Shown: positions 52,840 to 63,300 of the stretch, piece by piece
Position numbering within the stretch: the first letter of the stretch is position 1
Layout: each line of letters starts with the position of its first letter
Translations under genes and position numbers: made by a program
Assembly (NCBI RefSeq): GCF_000747525.1
Contig: NZ_CP009278.1
Location: 1,550,001 to 1,614,000 of the forward strand
Reading direction: 5' to 3'
Source of the DNA: Sphingobacterium sp. ML3W
Lineage (GTDB): Bacteria > Bacteroidota > Bacteroidia > Sphingobacteriales > Sphingobacteriaceae
DNA: 64,000 nt
Notes under the pieces: model-generated
Database searches by the model: none
What the model saw: only the letters and a program-made list of their open reading frames with translations
What the model was told of the DNA's origin: nothing

Positions 52840-54570
52840 ATGAAAAATATAAAGATATTAATTGGTATAGCAGGGGTTGTAGTTGTAGGCTTAAGTAGCT
52901 GTGGTAAGGGATTTTTGGAGAAAAATCCGCAAGGTCAACTCATAGAAGAACAGGTAGCTATGAAGAAAGGTGTCGAATCCTCATTGATAGGTGCTTATGG
53001 GATTCTTAATGGTAATGTAAACGGTACCTGGGGTAACTATGCATCAGCTCCCAGTCAATGGGTTTTTGGGGAGATGATATCGGATAATGCGCATAAAGGG
53101 TCTACTCCAACTGATCAACCCAACATGAATAGTTTAGTTAACTTTGCTGCATTTTCTTCTAATGATAATTTGAGCACCATGTGGCAAGTGTATTATGAAG
53201 GTGTTCTAAGAGCTAATAGTACCTTAAAACTACTCGCCCAAGATCAAAGTGGCGATAAAACTATTCCAGCTGAGCGGGCAAAGCAAATTGAAGGAGAAGC
53301 GAAGATGTTGCGGGCACATTATTATTTTCTTCTTTGGAGGGTCTTTAAAAATATTCCTGTTATAGATGAAAATGTCTCAATAGAGGATGCAAAAATAATC
53401 AAAAATGATCAAGATATTTTACCTTTAATCGAAAGCGACCTTAAAACCGCAGTGGCAAATTTACCAACATCTAAGATTAACAGTGAGGGGGGGCGTATGG
53501 ATCAATTTGCTGCGAAATCATATTTAGGAAAGCTTTATCTTTATCAAAAAAAATATAAAGAAGCTCTTGATTTATTTAAGGATGTTTTGTCTGGTAGAGA
53601 TATTACAGCTATGCCATTTCAAGATAACTATGATGTGCTGAAAGAAAATGGCCCTGAAGCGATTATGGTTGCTAAGCATGTCATTAACCCAGATGGTTCT
53701 GGAGACAACGCTAATGTGGGGGATATGTTGGGTGGTCTCAATGGAGGACCTATCGGCTGCTGCGGGTTTTACCAACCAAGTATTGATTTAGTGAATGCTT
53801 ATAAAGTGGATGCAAATGGCCTTCCTATGTTGGATGGTTCTTATCGTAATAACCCGTATACTTCAGATATCACATTGACTGGAACTGCGCTCACAGGCTA
53901 CAAAGTGAATACTACATTACGATTTGATCCAAGATTAGATTATACAGCAGGTAGAAGGGGTGTTAATTATTTGGATTATGGAGTTTTTCCTGGAGATACC
54001 TGGCTTAGGTATGATGATGGATCTAGACCACATGCAGGTCCATTTTCAGGGATGAAGACAATGATTCCTAAAGCGCTCTTTTCTGGGCATACCTCCAATG
54101 ACGGGACTTATGTAACTGATTTAGATGTAAACATTATCCGATTGGCCGATGTTATCTTGATGGCTGCAGAATGTGAAGTTGAATTGAATAATTTATCGGA
54201 AGCATTAAAGTATGTTAATTTTATTCGAGTGAGGGCGTCAAAATTACCAGGTAAAACGACTTCTGATGGTGCTCCTGCGGCGGTATATGATGTAAAACCA
54301 TACCCTACTTTTTCATCGCAAGATTACGCGCGTAACGCGGTTCGTTTTGAACGTCGTTTAGAATTGGCAATGGAAGGACATCGGTTTTATGATTTAGTAA
54401 GATGGGGAAATGCGAAACAAGTAATCGAAAGCTATTCTGCTTTTGAAGGTGGAATTTTGCCAACATTTAAAGGGATTACATTTACACCCAACAAAAATGA
54501 AATTTTCCCAATCCCTCAGGTTGAAATCAATGCAAGTATGGGGAACTTAAAACAAAATACAGGTTATTAA
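52840..54570 (+). CDS. SusD/RagB family outer-membrane lipoprotein
   Basis: About 576 residues from ATG 52840 (GTG 52831 also possible). A lipoprotein signal ends in LSSCG, so the protein is anchored at the cell surface, where it forms the substrate-binding lid over SusC. The SusD fold shows in GEAKMLRAHYYFLLWRVFKNIP (TPR-like helices), NIIRLADVILMAAECEVELN and the C-terminal VRFERRLELAMEGHRFYDLVRWG, the family hallmark, ending NEIFPIPQVEINAS. It follows susC closely and ends at a strong terminator. Confidence 0.94.
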   Translation: MKNIKILIGIAGVVVVGLSSCGKGFLEKNPQGQLIEEQVAMKKGVESSLIGAYGILNGNVNGTWGNYASAPSQWVFGEMISDNAHKGSTPTDQPNMNSLVNFAAFSSNDNLSTMWQVYYEGVLRANSTLKLLAQDQSGDKTIPAERAKQIEGEAKMLRAHYYFLLWRVFKNIPVIDENVSIEDAKIIKNDQDILPLIESDLKTAVANLPTSKINSEGGRMDQFAAKSYLGKLYLYQKKYKEALDLFKDVLSGRDITAMPFQDNYDVLKENGPEAIMVAKHVINPDGSGDNANVGDMLGGLNGGPIGCCGFYQPSIDLVNAYKVDANGLPMLDGSYRNNPYTSDITLTGTALTGYKVNTTLRFDPRLDYTAGRRGVNYLDYGVFPGDTWLRYDDGSRPHAGPFSGMKTMIPKALFSGHTSNDGTYVTDLDVNIIRLADVILMAAECEVELNNLSEALKYVNFIRVRASKLPGKTTSDGAPAAVYDVKPYPTFSSQDYARNAVRFERRLELAMEGHRFYDLVRWGNAKQVIESYSAFEGGILPTFKGITFTPNKNEIFPIPQVEINASMGNLKQNTGY

Positions 54571-54592
54571 TTTTTTGAAACAAATAAACAGT

Positions 54593-54628
54593 AAAGGGTT
54601 CTTCAATTTATGAAGAACCCTTTTTTAT
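54593..54628 (+). terminator. Terminator after the susCD pair
   Basis: AAAGGGTTCTTCA (54593-54605), loop ATTTA, TGAAGAACCCTTT (54611-54623), then T residues. A perfect 13-bp stem. Confidence 0.9.
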
Positions 54629-54713
54629 TCTTAGTTATGATGTTCTTGAAATATGATATTCGATTGAAGGTGTTTAATAAAAACAATATTTCCGCAGCAT
54701 GTTCTTCAATCTA

Positions 54714-55739
54714 TTAGAGTAGTTTAAGATCTGCGATAAAAGCATCGACATATTGTTCGTCTGTTGCCCATGAAGTTATTAATCTAATTGCCGCATGATC
54801 TTCATCTATCTCCTTCCAAACAAAGAATAAATAATTCTCATTGAGTTTTGCAATGACGGTTTTTGGTAATATGGGGAAGATTTGATTTGTTGTAGAATTT
54901 GTTAAAAAAGAAAAACCTTTGGATTTCACAGTAGTTGCTATTTTCATAGCCATTTTGTTAGCATGATCTGCCAATTCGAAATATAGGTCTTCCTTAAACA
55001 ATTCAAGGAACTGTATAGCAAGTAGACGTCCTTTAGCTAACATTGCACCCCTTTGCTTCAGTACATATTCAAAATCTTCTGCCAGATGAGGGTCTCTGAA
55101 AATAACAGCTTCTCCTAATAAAGCACCATTTTTAGTCCCACCGATATAGAATACATCTGTTAAAGTTGCAATATCTGTAAGTGTCAAATCATTATCTTGA
55201 GCCATTAAAGCATGTCCCAATCGAGCACCATCAAGAAATAGCAATAGTTTATGTGCAAGACAACATGCTGCCAGATCCTCTAATTCTTTTTTGAGATATA
55301 TCGTACCTATCTCAGTGGAATTAGAAATATAAACGATTCTAGGTTTTACTACATGTGGTTTTAGTGCATATTCTTGCAATGCTTTTTCAATAGCAGCTGG
55401 ATTTAGTTTGCCATCTGTGGTTTCTACAGTAATGACTTTATGACCGGTAGCCTCGATAGCTCCTGTCTCATTCGCTGCAATATGTCCTGTTTTAGCACTG
55501 ATGACCGCTTCATGTGGACGCAAAAGAAAGGAAATAACAATAAGATTGGTCTGCGTGCCTCCAGAAAGAAAATGTATGGCAGCAAATGGATTATTAATTT
55601 TATTTTTTAAAATTTCTTTTGCTTGTATTCCATACTCATCCTCTCCATATCCAAGTTGTTGTACGAGGTTTGTTTCTATTAGTTTAGTTAGAATATTTGG
55701 GTGTGCACCCTCAGAATAATCATTTTTGAAATTATACAT
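54714..55739 (-). CDS. Threonine aldolase family protein (beta-eliminating lyase fold)
   Basis: A 341-residue PLP enzyme of the low-specificity L-threonine aldolase family, which cleaves threonine or allo-threonine to glycine and acetaldehyde. SGGTQTNLIVISFLL, the ring-stacking region TGHIAANETGAIEATGHKV, LFLDGARLGHAL (Asp and Arg contacts to PLP) and DVFYIGGTKNGALLGEAV with the PLP lysine are typical. The last third is short and variable. It appears to be transcribed alone. Whether threonine is the true substrate is not certain from sequence. Confidence 0.85.
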   Translation of the reverse strand: MYNFKNDYSEGAHPNILTKLIETNLVQQLGYGEDEYGIQAKEILKNKINNPFAAIHFLSGGTQTNLIVISFLLRPHEAVISAKTGHIAANETGAIEATGHKVITVETTDGKLNPAAIEKALQEYALKPHVVKPRIVYISNSTEIGTIYLKKELEDLAACCLAHKLLLFLDGARLGHALMAQDNDLTLTDIATLTDVFYIGGTKNGALLGEAVIFRDPHLAEDFEYVLKQRGAMLAKGRLLAIQFLELFKEDLYFELADHANKMAMKIATTVKSKGFSFLTNSTTNQIFPILPKTVIAKLNENYLFFVWKEIDEDHAAIRLITSWATDEQYVDAFIADLKLL

Positions 55740-55966
55740 CTTTTATTTTAGTGTCAAGCGTAAGGAAGTATATCTTTATTCTCTTATTATCACTTTAGGT
55801 TGTTTTATCCAATGTGATTTGAATGCAAATGTAAGAATAAAAAATAAAGGAGGGTTTAGCAAAAAGCCTTTGAGAGCGCATCTTTTTGATGTTCTTTAGG
55901 TATACTTAGTTCAGTAGGAAAGTAATGCCACTTTGATTTTTTTATTTTTTGAATACCGTTGTTTAT

Positions 55967-57256
55967 TTAACCTTTTTTATTTTTCATGGTCATTCTAGCT
56001 TTCTTGCCAGCACCATAATTATATGTTTTGGTATTACTTTCTTTCTTCTGATGGAAGGCCCCACCTCGAGTTTCATTACTTTCATCTTCAGCAGAACCGG
56101 CATCTTTATTTCCTTTTTTCGCACTATATATGGACATGCGTTCTGGTAAATCAAGAACCTCCATTTTTCGGCCTATAATTTGTTCAATTTTTCTAACTTC
56201 AGGTAACTCCAAGTCAGTTGCGAAAGTGAAAGCCAATTGCTCTTCAGAACCAGATTTTAAGATTCGTTGGATAAGCATATCATTGTTTTCAGGTATCTCA
56301 AAATGAAAGATATAGGGTATACCTGATAAATCTATCTCGTCAGCTCCCTCATTTGCTACGATTAAAATCCGATGGGTATCCTGTTGTTTAAATAAATCGA
56401 TATCTTCAATGGCTCTATCTTCAATAAATAAAGGATTGAGTATAAGGATTTCATCATTATATTTACGATGTAAGCTTTTACCAAGTTTTTGTGCAGTTAA
56501 CTTGCTATTTACGAAAATAATAACCTTATCGAAAGTCTCATTATCTAGCATTAAACTATTAAGTAGTGTAATTTTAGTTGTAAAATTTGGTACCTGATAG
56601 AGAAATAAATCATGTACTTCAAGTTGCTCTTGTGCTAATTCTTCCACTTCGATTAATGCAGGTAGGACCATGAAATCGTCAATCATCTGATGTAATTTTT
56701 CATGCTCTACTGTACTAAAGATGAGATGCTGGCATTTTTTACAACTTTGTGCAAGTTCTTTAACAGGCGTGATCATGCCGTTTTTTATAATCTCCTCCGC
56801 ATCGTCAATAATAAAAGTATGAATTAAGTTTAGATTTAAGCCTAATTTAAGGTATACCGCTCTTGCTCTGTTCGGGGTCGCCACGACAATCTCAACACCA
56901 GCTACAAGTTTTTCAATTTCCTGCTCCATACTGCCCCCATCACGTAGGCCTATAATACTCAGGTCTTTATTTTTGCTAATTAAATAAAATTGATCTAGAA
57001 TGTTTTGGATTCGTTCTTGATCGGGTGCTAAAATTAAAACTTTTGGCGCATCAGCAACATTGAATTTTAATCCAGAAAGTACACTGAGCACATAAGTCGT
57101 CGTTTTACCTGAATCTTCAGGACCAATCGCTATGATATCTTGGCCACCTAATATACGTGATATAGATTTGACTTGTAATTCCTTAGCTGTTAAATATCCC
57201 AAGTCCTCCATGGACTTATGTAACCGCTTACCTAGTTTTAATTTATCGAGAGACAC
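55967..57256 (-). CDS. DEAD-box helicase-like protein with degenerate motifs
   Basis: A 429-residue protein, GTG start at 57256, with the two RecA-like domains of a DEAD-box RNA helicase. Motif I is present (GPEDSGKT, Lys 51), but motif II reads DDAE (151-154) instead of DEAD, TPGR reads TPNR (128-131), motif III SAT reads STV (181-183), motif V is ANEGADEIDL, and motif VI HRxGRxxR is replaced by QRILKSGS (330-337), so the arginine fingers are missing. The C-terminal tail is basic and Gly/Asn-rich (GAGKKARMTMKNKKG), as in RNA-binding tails. It may bind RNA without unwinding. TAACTTTG lies upstream on the minus strand (complement of 57284-57291). Confidence 0.82.
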   Translation of the reverse strand: MSLDKLKLGKRLHKSMEDLGYLTAKELQVKSISRILGGQDIIAIGPEDSGKTTTYVLSVLSGLKFNVADAPKVLILAPDQERIQNILDQFYLISKNKDLSIIGLRDGGSMEQEIEKLVAGVEIVVATPNRARAVYLKLGLNLNLIHTFIIDDAEEIIKNGMITPVKELAQSCKKCQHLIFSTVEHEKLHQMIDDFMVLPALIEVEELAQEQLEVHDLFLYQVPNFTTKITLLNSLMLDNETFDKVIIFVNSKLTAQKLGKSLHRKYNDEILILNPLFIEDRAIEDIDLFKQQDTHRILIVANEGADEIDLSGIPYIFHFEIPENNDMLIQRILKSGSEEQLAFTFATDLELPEVRKIEQIIGRKMEVLDLPERMSIYSAKKGNKDAGSAEDESNETRGGAFHQKKESNTKTYNYGAGKKARMTMKNKKG

Positions 57257-57775
57257 TTTTTGTCGTATTTAATGAATAATGCTCAAAGTTACTTAAAATA
57301 CTTTGTAAAGACGGCGTTGTTGGCCTTTGTGGATTTAACCATAGGGGAGAAATAAACGGTGAAATCGGAGATAGATTGCGGTTAGGAAGCTAAGCAGCTT
57401 AATAATTGGGACATTATTTTTGGAAACAGAAATTATTCACCGTAACAGCTAATCGCTAAATATTAATTTTATCATTCAAAAAGATCAAGATATATTTTGA
57501 TGTTCTCTTCAGCTTTGTCAAGAACGTAAGCCTAGGTTTCGTAATGAGGTGCGCTTAGAGAACCTGCACATCTTTTTGATAAGTCAATTATGATGCCCAT
57601 GGTTTGGTTTATGGCTCTCATATTCATCATTGTTTGGTAGACGTATTTTTTGGTTTTAAATAAACAGATTGTGGCTTTAGAATAGAAATGGCGTATTGTT
57701 TGCCTGTTTCTCTTATTGCTTTATTATGGGTATCTTTAAAAAGATGCAGTAGCATTATTTAAAAAGGAGGGGCAG
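57257..57775. other. Gene-free stretch upstream of the 2H phosphoesterase
   Basis: 519 bases. Apart from the helicase promoter element (57284-57291, minus strand) and an AAGGAGG ribosome-binding site at the end, I see no convincing ORF, hairpin or RNA. A 15-codon hydrophobic ORF near 57600 is likely chance. Confidence 0.45.
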
Positions 57776-58354
57776 ATGTCCACAGATGTAGAACAATATT
57801 CATTCGTATTTCAGCCTTGTGAAAAGGGTATTCAAATTGTAAAATCCATTAAGGAGAACTTGAAAAGTAAAATTGGGTGGTTCCACAGTTGCCACTCATT
57901 GGCACATATTACGATATGTGAGTATCATGCCGATTTGGAGACGTTATCCAAAATTAAAAAACAAGTTGCTGAAGTATTGAAATACGAGGGCTCTCAATAT
58001 GTTTATTTTGACACTTATAACGCGTTCCGCAATGGTGCCTTTTATATTGCACCAGCGCTAAAATCAAAGCAGTTTTTGAAGAAAAAAATGGAAGCTATAA
58101 CGAAGATAAATATCTCCACACTACTTTCTAAATGTGATGAACCTCACTTGACAGTGGGCCGAGATTTGAACCCTGAGAAACTAGCGGTAGCTGTTGAAAG
58201 TTTTAAAGCAATTGATTTAGATTTTTTTTGTTCAAGCATTTTTCTGCGTAAATATAATCCGGCTAGAGAACAGTATGATATCATCGAAGAATTTAAGTTT
58301 GGCAATTTTCCAAAACCTCCTTTAGAGGAAGGGCAACTCACCTTTAATTTCTAA
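57776..58354 (+). CDS. 2H phosphoesterase superfamily protein (2'-5' RNA ligase-like)
   Basis: A 192-residue protein with the paired H-x-T motifs of the 2H phosphoesterase fold: AHITI (His 44, Thr 46) and PHLTV (His 124, Thr 126). Such enzymes open or hydrolyse 2',3'-cyclic or 2'-5' phosphodiesters in RNA ends or nucleotides. It has a near-ideal Shine-Dalgarno (AAGGAGGGG) nine bases before the ATG, rare in this genome. It precedes the Nramp-Usp gene by about 80 bases; any functional link is unknown. Confidence 0.82.
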   Translation: MSTDVEQYSFVFQPCEKGIQIVKSIKENLKSKIGWFHSCHSLAHITICEYHADLETLSKIKKQVAEVLKYEGSQYVYFDTYNAFRNGAFYIAPALKSKQFLKKKMEAITKINISTLLSKCDEPHLTVGRDLNPEKLAVAVESFKAIDLDFFCSSIFLRKYNPAREQYDIIEEFKFGNFPKPPLEEGQLTFNF

Positions 58355-58436
58355 TAAAAGTTTAGTTTTCTGTATTAGGATTTTTATCTTTATTTCTACA
58401 AGAATAGATTGCATCTAAAACACGAGAGATAGCTAC

Positions 58437-60317
58437 ATGAGTAAAGATCCTTATCAGCATGAGAAATCGCTTTCTGATGTGCACGAAAGTGTCGAAATCA
58501 GTAAAGGAAAGTCAAAGATCAAAAGGGTACTGAGTTTCTTTGGACCGGCTTATTTAATAAGTGTAGGCTATATGGATCCAGGAAATTGGGCTACGGATTT
58601 GGCTGGAGGAAGCCAGTTTGGCTACGCGTTGCTTTGGGTACTATTGATGAGTAATATCATGGCTTTGCTCTTACAAAGTCTTTGTACACGTTTGGGGATT
58701 GTAAGAAGAAAAGATCTGGCGCAGTGTAATCGGGAGACCTATCCAAAGCGGATGAATTTCGTTCTTTATATTTTAGCCGAAATAGCAATTGCAGCCTGTG
58801 ATCTTGCAGAAGTACTGGGTATGGCGATTGGGCTAAACCTACTTTTTGGAATAGATATCCTTTGGGGGGTACTCATCAGTTTTGCGGATACATTTCTAAT
58901 CATGTATTTGCAGAAATTGGGCATACGAAAAATGGAGCTCTTTATCATTGGGCTCATCACCATGATTGGGATGTGTTTTATGGTGGAAATGTTTTTAGTG
59001 AAACCTGACTTTGGCGAAGTTGTGAAAGGTTTTATTCCTAGTCTACCTAACAGTGCTGCACTTTATATTTCTATAGGGATTATAGGGGCAACCGTGATGC
59101 CGCATAATTTATATTTACATTCTGCTCTTGTTCAAACGAGAAAAATAGAGCGAGATGACTATTCCATTAAAAAAGCCATAAAATATAACTTTTTTGATAG
59201 TGCAATTGCTTTAAATATGGCTTTTTTGGTCAATGCCGCTATCCTCATCCTAGCTTCAGCGGCCTTTCATAAAAATGGTATGCACAATGTTGCCGATCTG
59301 GAGGATGCCTATCATTTATTGGGAAAAACCTTAGGTACAGATTTAGCACCTAAATTATTTGCAGTGGCATTGATATTGGCAGGTCAAAGTTCTACTGTTA
59401 CAGGTACATTGGCTGGGCAGATTGTAATGGAAGGTTATTTAAGGCTGCGTATCAGTCCAACTTTAAGAAGAATTATAACACGACTGCTAGCGATTATACC
59501 TGCCGTATTGGTGATTCTGATAGCAGGAGAATCGAAGGTAGGATCTTTACTTATTTTTAGTCAGGTTATACTTAGTATGCAACTGGCATTTGCAGTTATT
59601 CCCTTAATCCACTTTGTAAGTGATAAGAAAAAGATGGGAAAATTTGTGATTAAACCTTATGTGCAAGTATTGGCTTGGTTGGTTGCGGTCATTATCGCAG
59701 TACTGAATATAAAGCTGGTGTTTGAGGAGATATCCAGTTGGATAATCAAATATGATGTTTGGTGGTTAACAGTTCTATTGATAATGGGGGCAATCGGAAT
59801 GGTGACTTTTTTAATCATGACTCTTATGTACCCGATACTCCATAAGAAGAAATCAATTGAATTGGATGTACATGCTCCATTTGAGGATTTAAAATTTGAT
59901 GAACCCAAGCTTTTTAATAAAATTGTAATTGCATTGGACTATTCGACCTCAGATACAAAAGCAGTTCAATATGCCCTTTCTATATCTCAGCCAGATTCTC
60001 ATTTTATATTAGTGCATATTGTTGAGAGTGCGGGGGTAAAATATACAGGTGAAAGTACAGATGATTTAGAATCCAGGCAGGACTTAGATCGCTTGAAAAA
60101 ATATGAACAATTCTTTTTAGATCGCCATTTTAAGGTTGATTTTGAACTTGGATATAATAATCGTGTTGTTTCCATAACAAGAATATGTGAGCAGTACCAA
60201 GCCGATTTATTAATCGTTGGTAGCCATGGACATAGAGGTATAAAAGATTTTATTTTTGGAGAAACTGTAAATAAATTGAGACATGCCGTTAAAATACCTG
60301 TGTTTATTGCTCAATAA
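58437..60317 (+). CDS. Nramp metal transporter fused to a universal stress protein domain
   Basis: A 626-residue fusion. Residues about 30-470 form an Nramp (MntH-type) proton-coupled importer of Mn2+/Fe2+ with eleven membrane helices, the metal-binding DPGN at 47-50 and MPHN at 221-224. From about residue 490 a Usp domain follows (NKIVIALDYSTSDTKAVQYAL), with the nucleotide-binding pattern GSHG-x9-G near the end (GSHGHRGIKDFIFGETV). The cytoplasmic Usp part probably senses ATP or stress and adjusts metal uptake, which is inference. The transporter family is sure. Confidence 0.93.
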   Translation: MSKDPYQHEKSLSDVHESVEISKGKSKIKRVLSFFGPAYLISVGYMDPGNWATDLAGGSQFGYALLWVLLMSNIMALLLQSLCTRLGIVRRKDLAQCNRETYPKRMNFVLYILAEIAIAACDLAEVLGMAIGLNLLFGIDILWGVLISFADTFLIMYLQKLGIRKMELFIIGLITMIGMCFMVEMFLVKPDFGEVVKGFIPSLPNSAALYISIGIIGATVMPHNLYLHSALVQTRKIERDDYSIKKAIKYNFFDSAIALNMAFLVNAAILILASAAFHKNGMHNVADLEDAYHLLGKTLGTDLAPKLFAVALILAGQSSTVTGTLAGQIVMEGYLRLRISPTLRRIITRLLAIIPAVLVILIAGESKVGSLLIFSQVILSMQLAFAVIPLIHFVSDKKKMGKFVIKPYVQVLAWLVAVIIAVLNIKLVFEEISSWIIKYDVWWLTVLLIMGAIGMVTFLIMTLMYPILHKKKSIELDVHAPFEDLKFDEPKLFNKIVIALDYSTSDTKAVQYALSISQPDSHFILVHIVESAGVKYTGESTDDLESRQDLDRLKKYEQFFLDRHFKVDFELGYNNRVVSITRICEQYQADLLIVGSHGHRGIKDFIFGETVNKLRHAVKIPVFIAQ

Positions 60318-60336
60318 CCTGATATGATAATTATTT

Positions 60337-60379
60337 AAGATAAAAGATACTTGAACTGTTCGCTATCTTTTTTATCTTA
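60337..60379 (+). terminator. Terminator after the Nramp-Usp gene
   Basis: AAGATAAAAGATA (60337-60349) pairs with TATCTTTTTTATCTT (60364-60378) with a 14-base loop and a T-rich arm. It lies just before the DUF4011 gene. Confidence 0.65.
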
Positions 60380-60399
60380 GTCCTTTAGATGTAAGGCGG

Positions 60400-63300
60400 A
60401 TGGATATAATTAAACAGGTTCATATAGAGAAAGATGCAGCAAACTTCTTTAATCTTTCTATGTATCAGAATAAAATTACTTTTTTAAGTAATCTCATGAT
60501 TTCTTCAAACAGTAATCAGATTTTAGAAAGGGTGCGAATCGAAATCAGTGCAAGTAGCGCATGGATGGAATCATACTCTTATCAACTTGCTTATTTACCC
60601 ATAGGAATTTCAGTTAAAATTCCCACGGATAATATCGTCATTGATCCTGCATATTTTATGCAATTAACGGAGGTCGAGCGAAGTTTTTTTCGCATATTGA
60701 TCTATCAGGATGATCACCTATTGGGTGAAGAAGTTGCTTCAATTGAGTTGCAACCATTATCCTTTTTTGGTGGTTTTGCTACATTTCCAGAATTATTAGC
60801 TTCCTATATCACGCCCAACAACCCTTATGTTTATGCAATTAAAAAGAAAGCGATAGCTTATTTAGAGCAACAACGATTACCTGCTAAATTTGAAGGTTAC
60901 CAATCTGAGAATCCCGAGCGTATATTGGAAATGATGCGGGCTATTTATAACGCTATACAAGATGAAGAAATCGTCTATAGCGCATTGCCTCCAAGTTTTG
61001 AAGAAAAGGGACAGCGATTGAGACTTTTGGATTTGATCGCAAGCGAGCGTTTTGGTAATTGTATTGATATCAGTTTGCTATTAGCATCTTGTTTGGAAGC
61101 TATTGATTTAAACCCTATTATAATCGTCACAAAGGAACATGCATTTGTGGGCTGTTGGCTTCAAAAAGAAAATTTTTCAGAAACTATTAATGAAGATAAA
61201 ACTGCCATTACCAAACGAATTGCTAAAGGAATAAGTGAATTAGTGATTATCGAATCCACAAGTGTGTGTAAGGGTAATATTATTGGTTTTAATCAAGCTA
61301 TTGACTTGGGCGAATCAAACTTAATTGGAAAGGACGATTTCCTGTTGTCAATCGATATCAAGCGGGCTCGCTTGAGTGGAATAAAACCTCTCCCGTTAAA
61401 ACTGAGTGAAAGTATGGGTGATTTTTCTGAACATTTGTCTAACAATGATAATGGCAGTAGGACGGATGAAAAGATAGCACTTGGTAAAATATACGAAGAA
61501 CAGGATTTTATTGATTATAAATTACTCAGTAAGCAGAAAGTTTGGGAACGTAAATTATTAGATCTATCACTGCGCAACAATTTACTCAATTTGCGCATGA
61601 CCAAAAACATGTTGCAGATTATGGATGTCAATATTCATGATTTAGAAGATTTGTTGGTTGATGGAAAAAGTTTTTCAATCAGTGCAAATGCTGATGCAGA
61701 AGTACTAAAGCAGTATAATATTTTTAATGAAGCATTGCATTCCTCGTCTTTGTCATATCAATCTGCAAGTGAAGAATTGACTCATAATCGTTTGGTATCT
61801 TATTATCATAGTGAAGATTTAGATACTATTTTGACGCATATATCTCGAAATGCTAAACTTTCAATTGAAGAGAATGGGTATAGTACACTTTACCTGGCCA
61901 TTGGTTTATTAAAATGGCGAGATAAAAAGACACCGGATCAGTTGCGATCTGCTCCTATTATATTGATGCCTGTGGAATTAAACCGTCGTTCTATTAGCAG
62001 TAAATTTACGCTTCGAAGTCGGGAGGAAGAAGCCATGATAAATATCACTTTATTGGAATTTCTGAGACAAGAGCATGGTTTGAATTTAAGTGGTCTTGAA
62101 GAGCTACCAAAAGACGGTAAGGGAATCGATGTTGCTCAGGTGATTGCGCATATACGACGGGCAATCATGGAGTTAAAGGGATGGGATATAGCAGACCAGG
62201 TGGTATTGGGTAATTTTTCATTTAATAAGCTGATTCTTTGGAACGATATTGCGTATCAGGCGGATCAGATTGCCAAAAGTCCCATTGTTAGGAGTCTTAT
62301 GGATGGACAGTTACGATTAGATATTGCTGCGGATAATCCTGTTTTAGATTTTGATAATATTCATCCGACTTCATTAGCATTGCCCATTGCTACTGATGTC
62401 TCTCAATTAGAAGCGGTTTTTACTTCCAGTATAAATCAAAGTTTTGTTTTACATGGTCCTCCGGGGACAGGGAAATCACAGACGATTACTAATATTATCG
62501 CTAACGCGCTATATCAAGGAAAGAAAGTATTATTTGTAGCTGCAAAGAAGGCCGCATTAGATGTCGTATATAAACGATTGACAGCAATAGGTCTCGCAAA
62601 TTTTTGTTTGGAATTGCATTCCAACAAAGCGAAGAAATCGGATGTGCTTGCTCAGCTTTCTGATACGTTGGAACAGCCTCAATTGAAAGGAAATTTCGAC
62701 TTTAATGAAGAAGCCAATCGTTTAATAAATGCTAAAAAAGAACTTCAAGTTTATATAGAGTTACTTCATGAACAAAAACCGATTGGTTGGAGTTTATACG
62801 ACAGTATTTCTGAAATTAGTGTATTATCAAGCTATGGTTTCCCTGAAATAGAGCTGGGAGAAATAGATTTTAATGTGTTGACAAATGAAAAATGGAAATC
62901 TTGGAAAGATGTGGTCGAGGAATTGCAGTCGGTCTCAAAAATCATAATCAAACCCAGCGAAAATCCATTCAAAGGAATTTCACTACTTCAATATTCAGCT
63001 CCAATTCAGCAACAGGTTGAAACATCGGCTCTTCAAGTACAGGAAAATTTATCACACTATGATAGTTTGAGGAATCTCGTTTTATCGGCACTAGATATTC
63101 CGCTTCAAGTATCAACCTGGGACAATCTATATCGGTTTAACGAATTTGCACTTTTATTGTCGAAATTGCCACTGACAGCCTTGTCGCTGTGGCAATTTAT
63201 ATCGAAAAAGAAAGAAGAAGAGAAATTTCAAAAATGGTTATCCGATTTTGAAAACTTTCAGGTTAAGCGACAAAACTTATTGAATATTGCACACAAAAGT

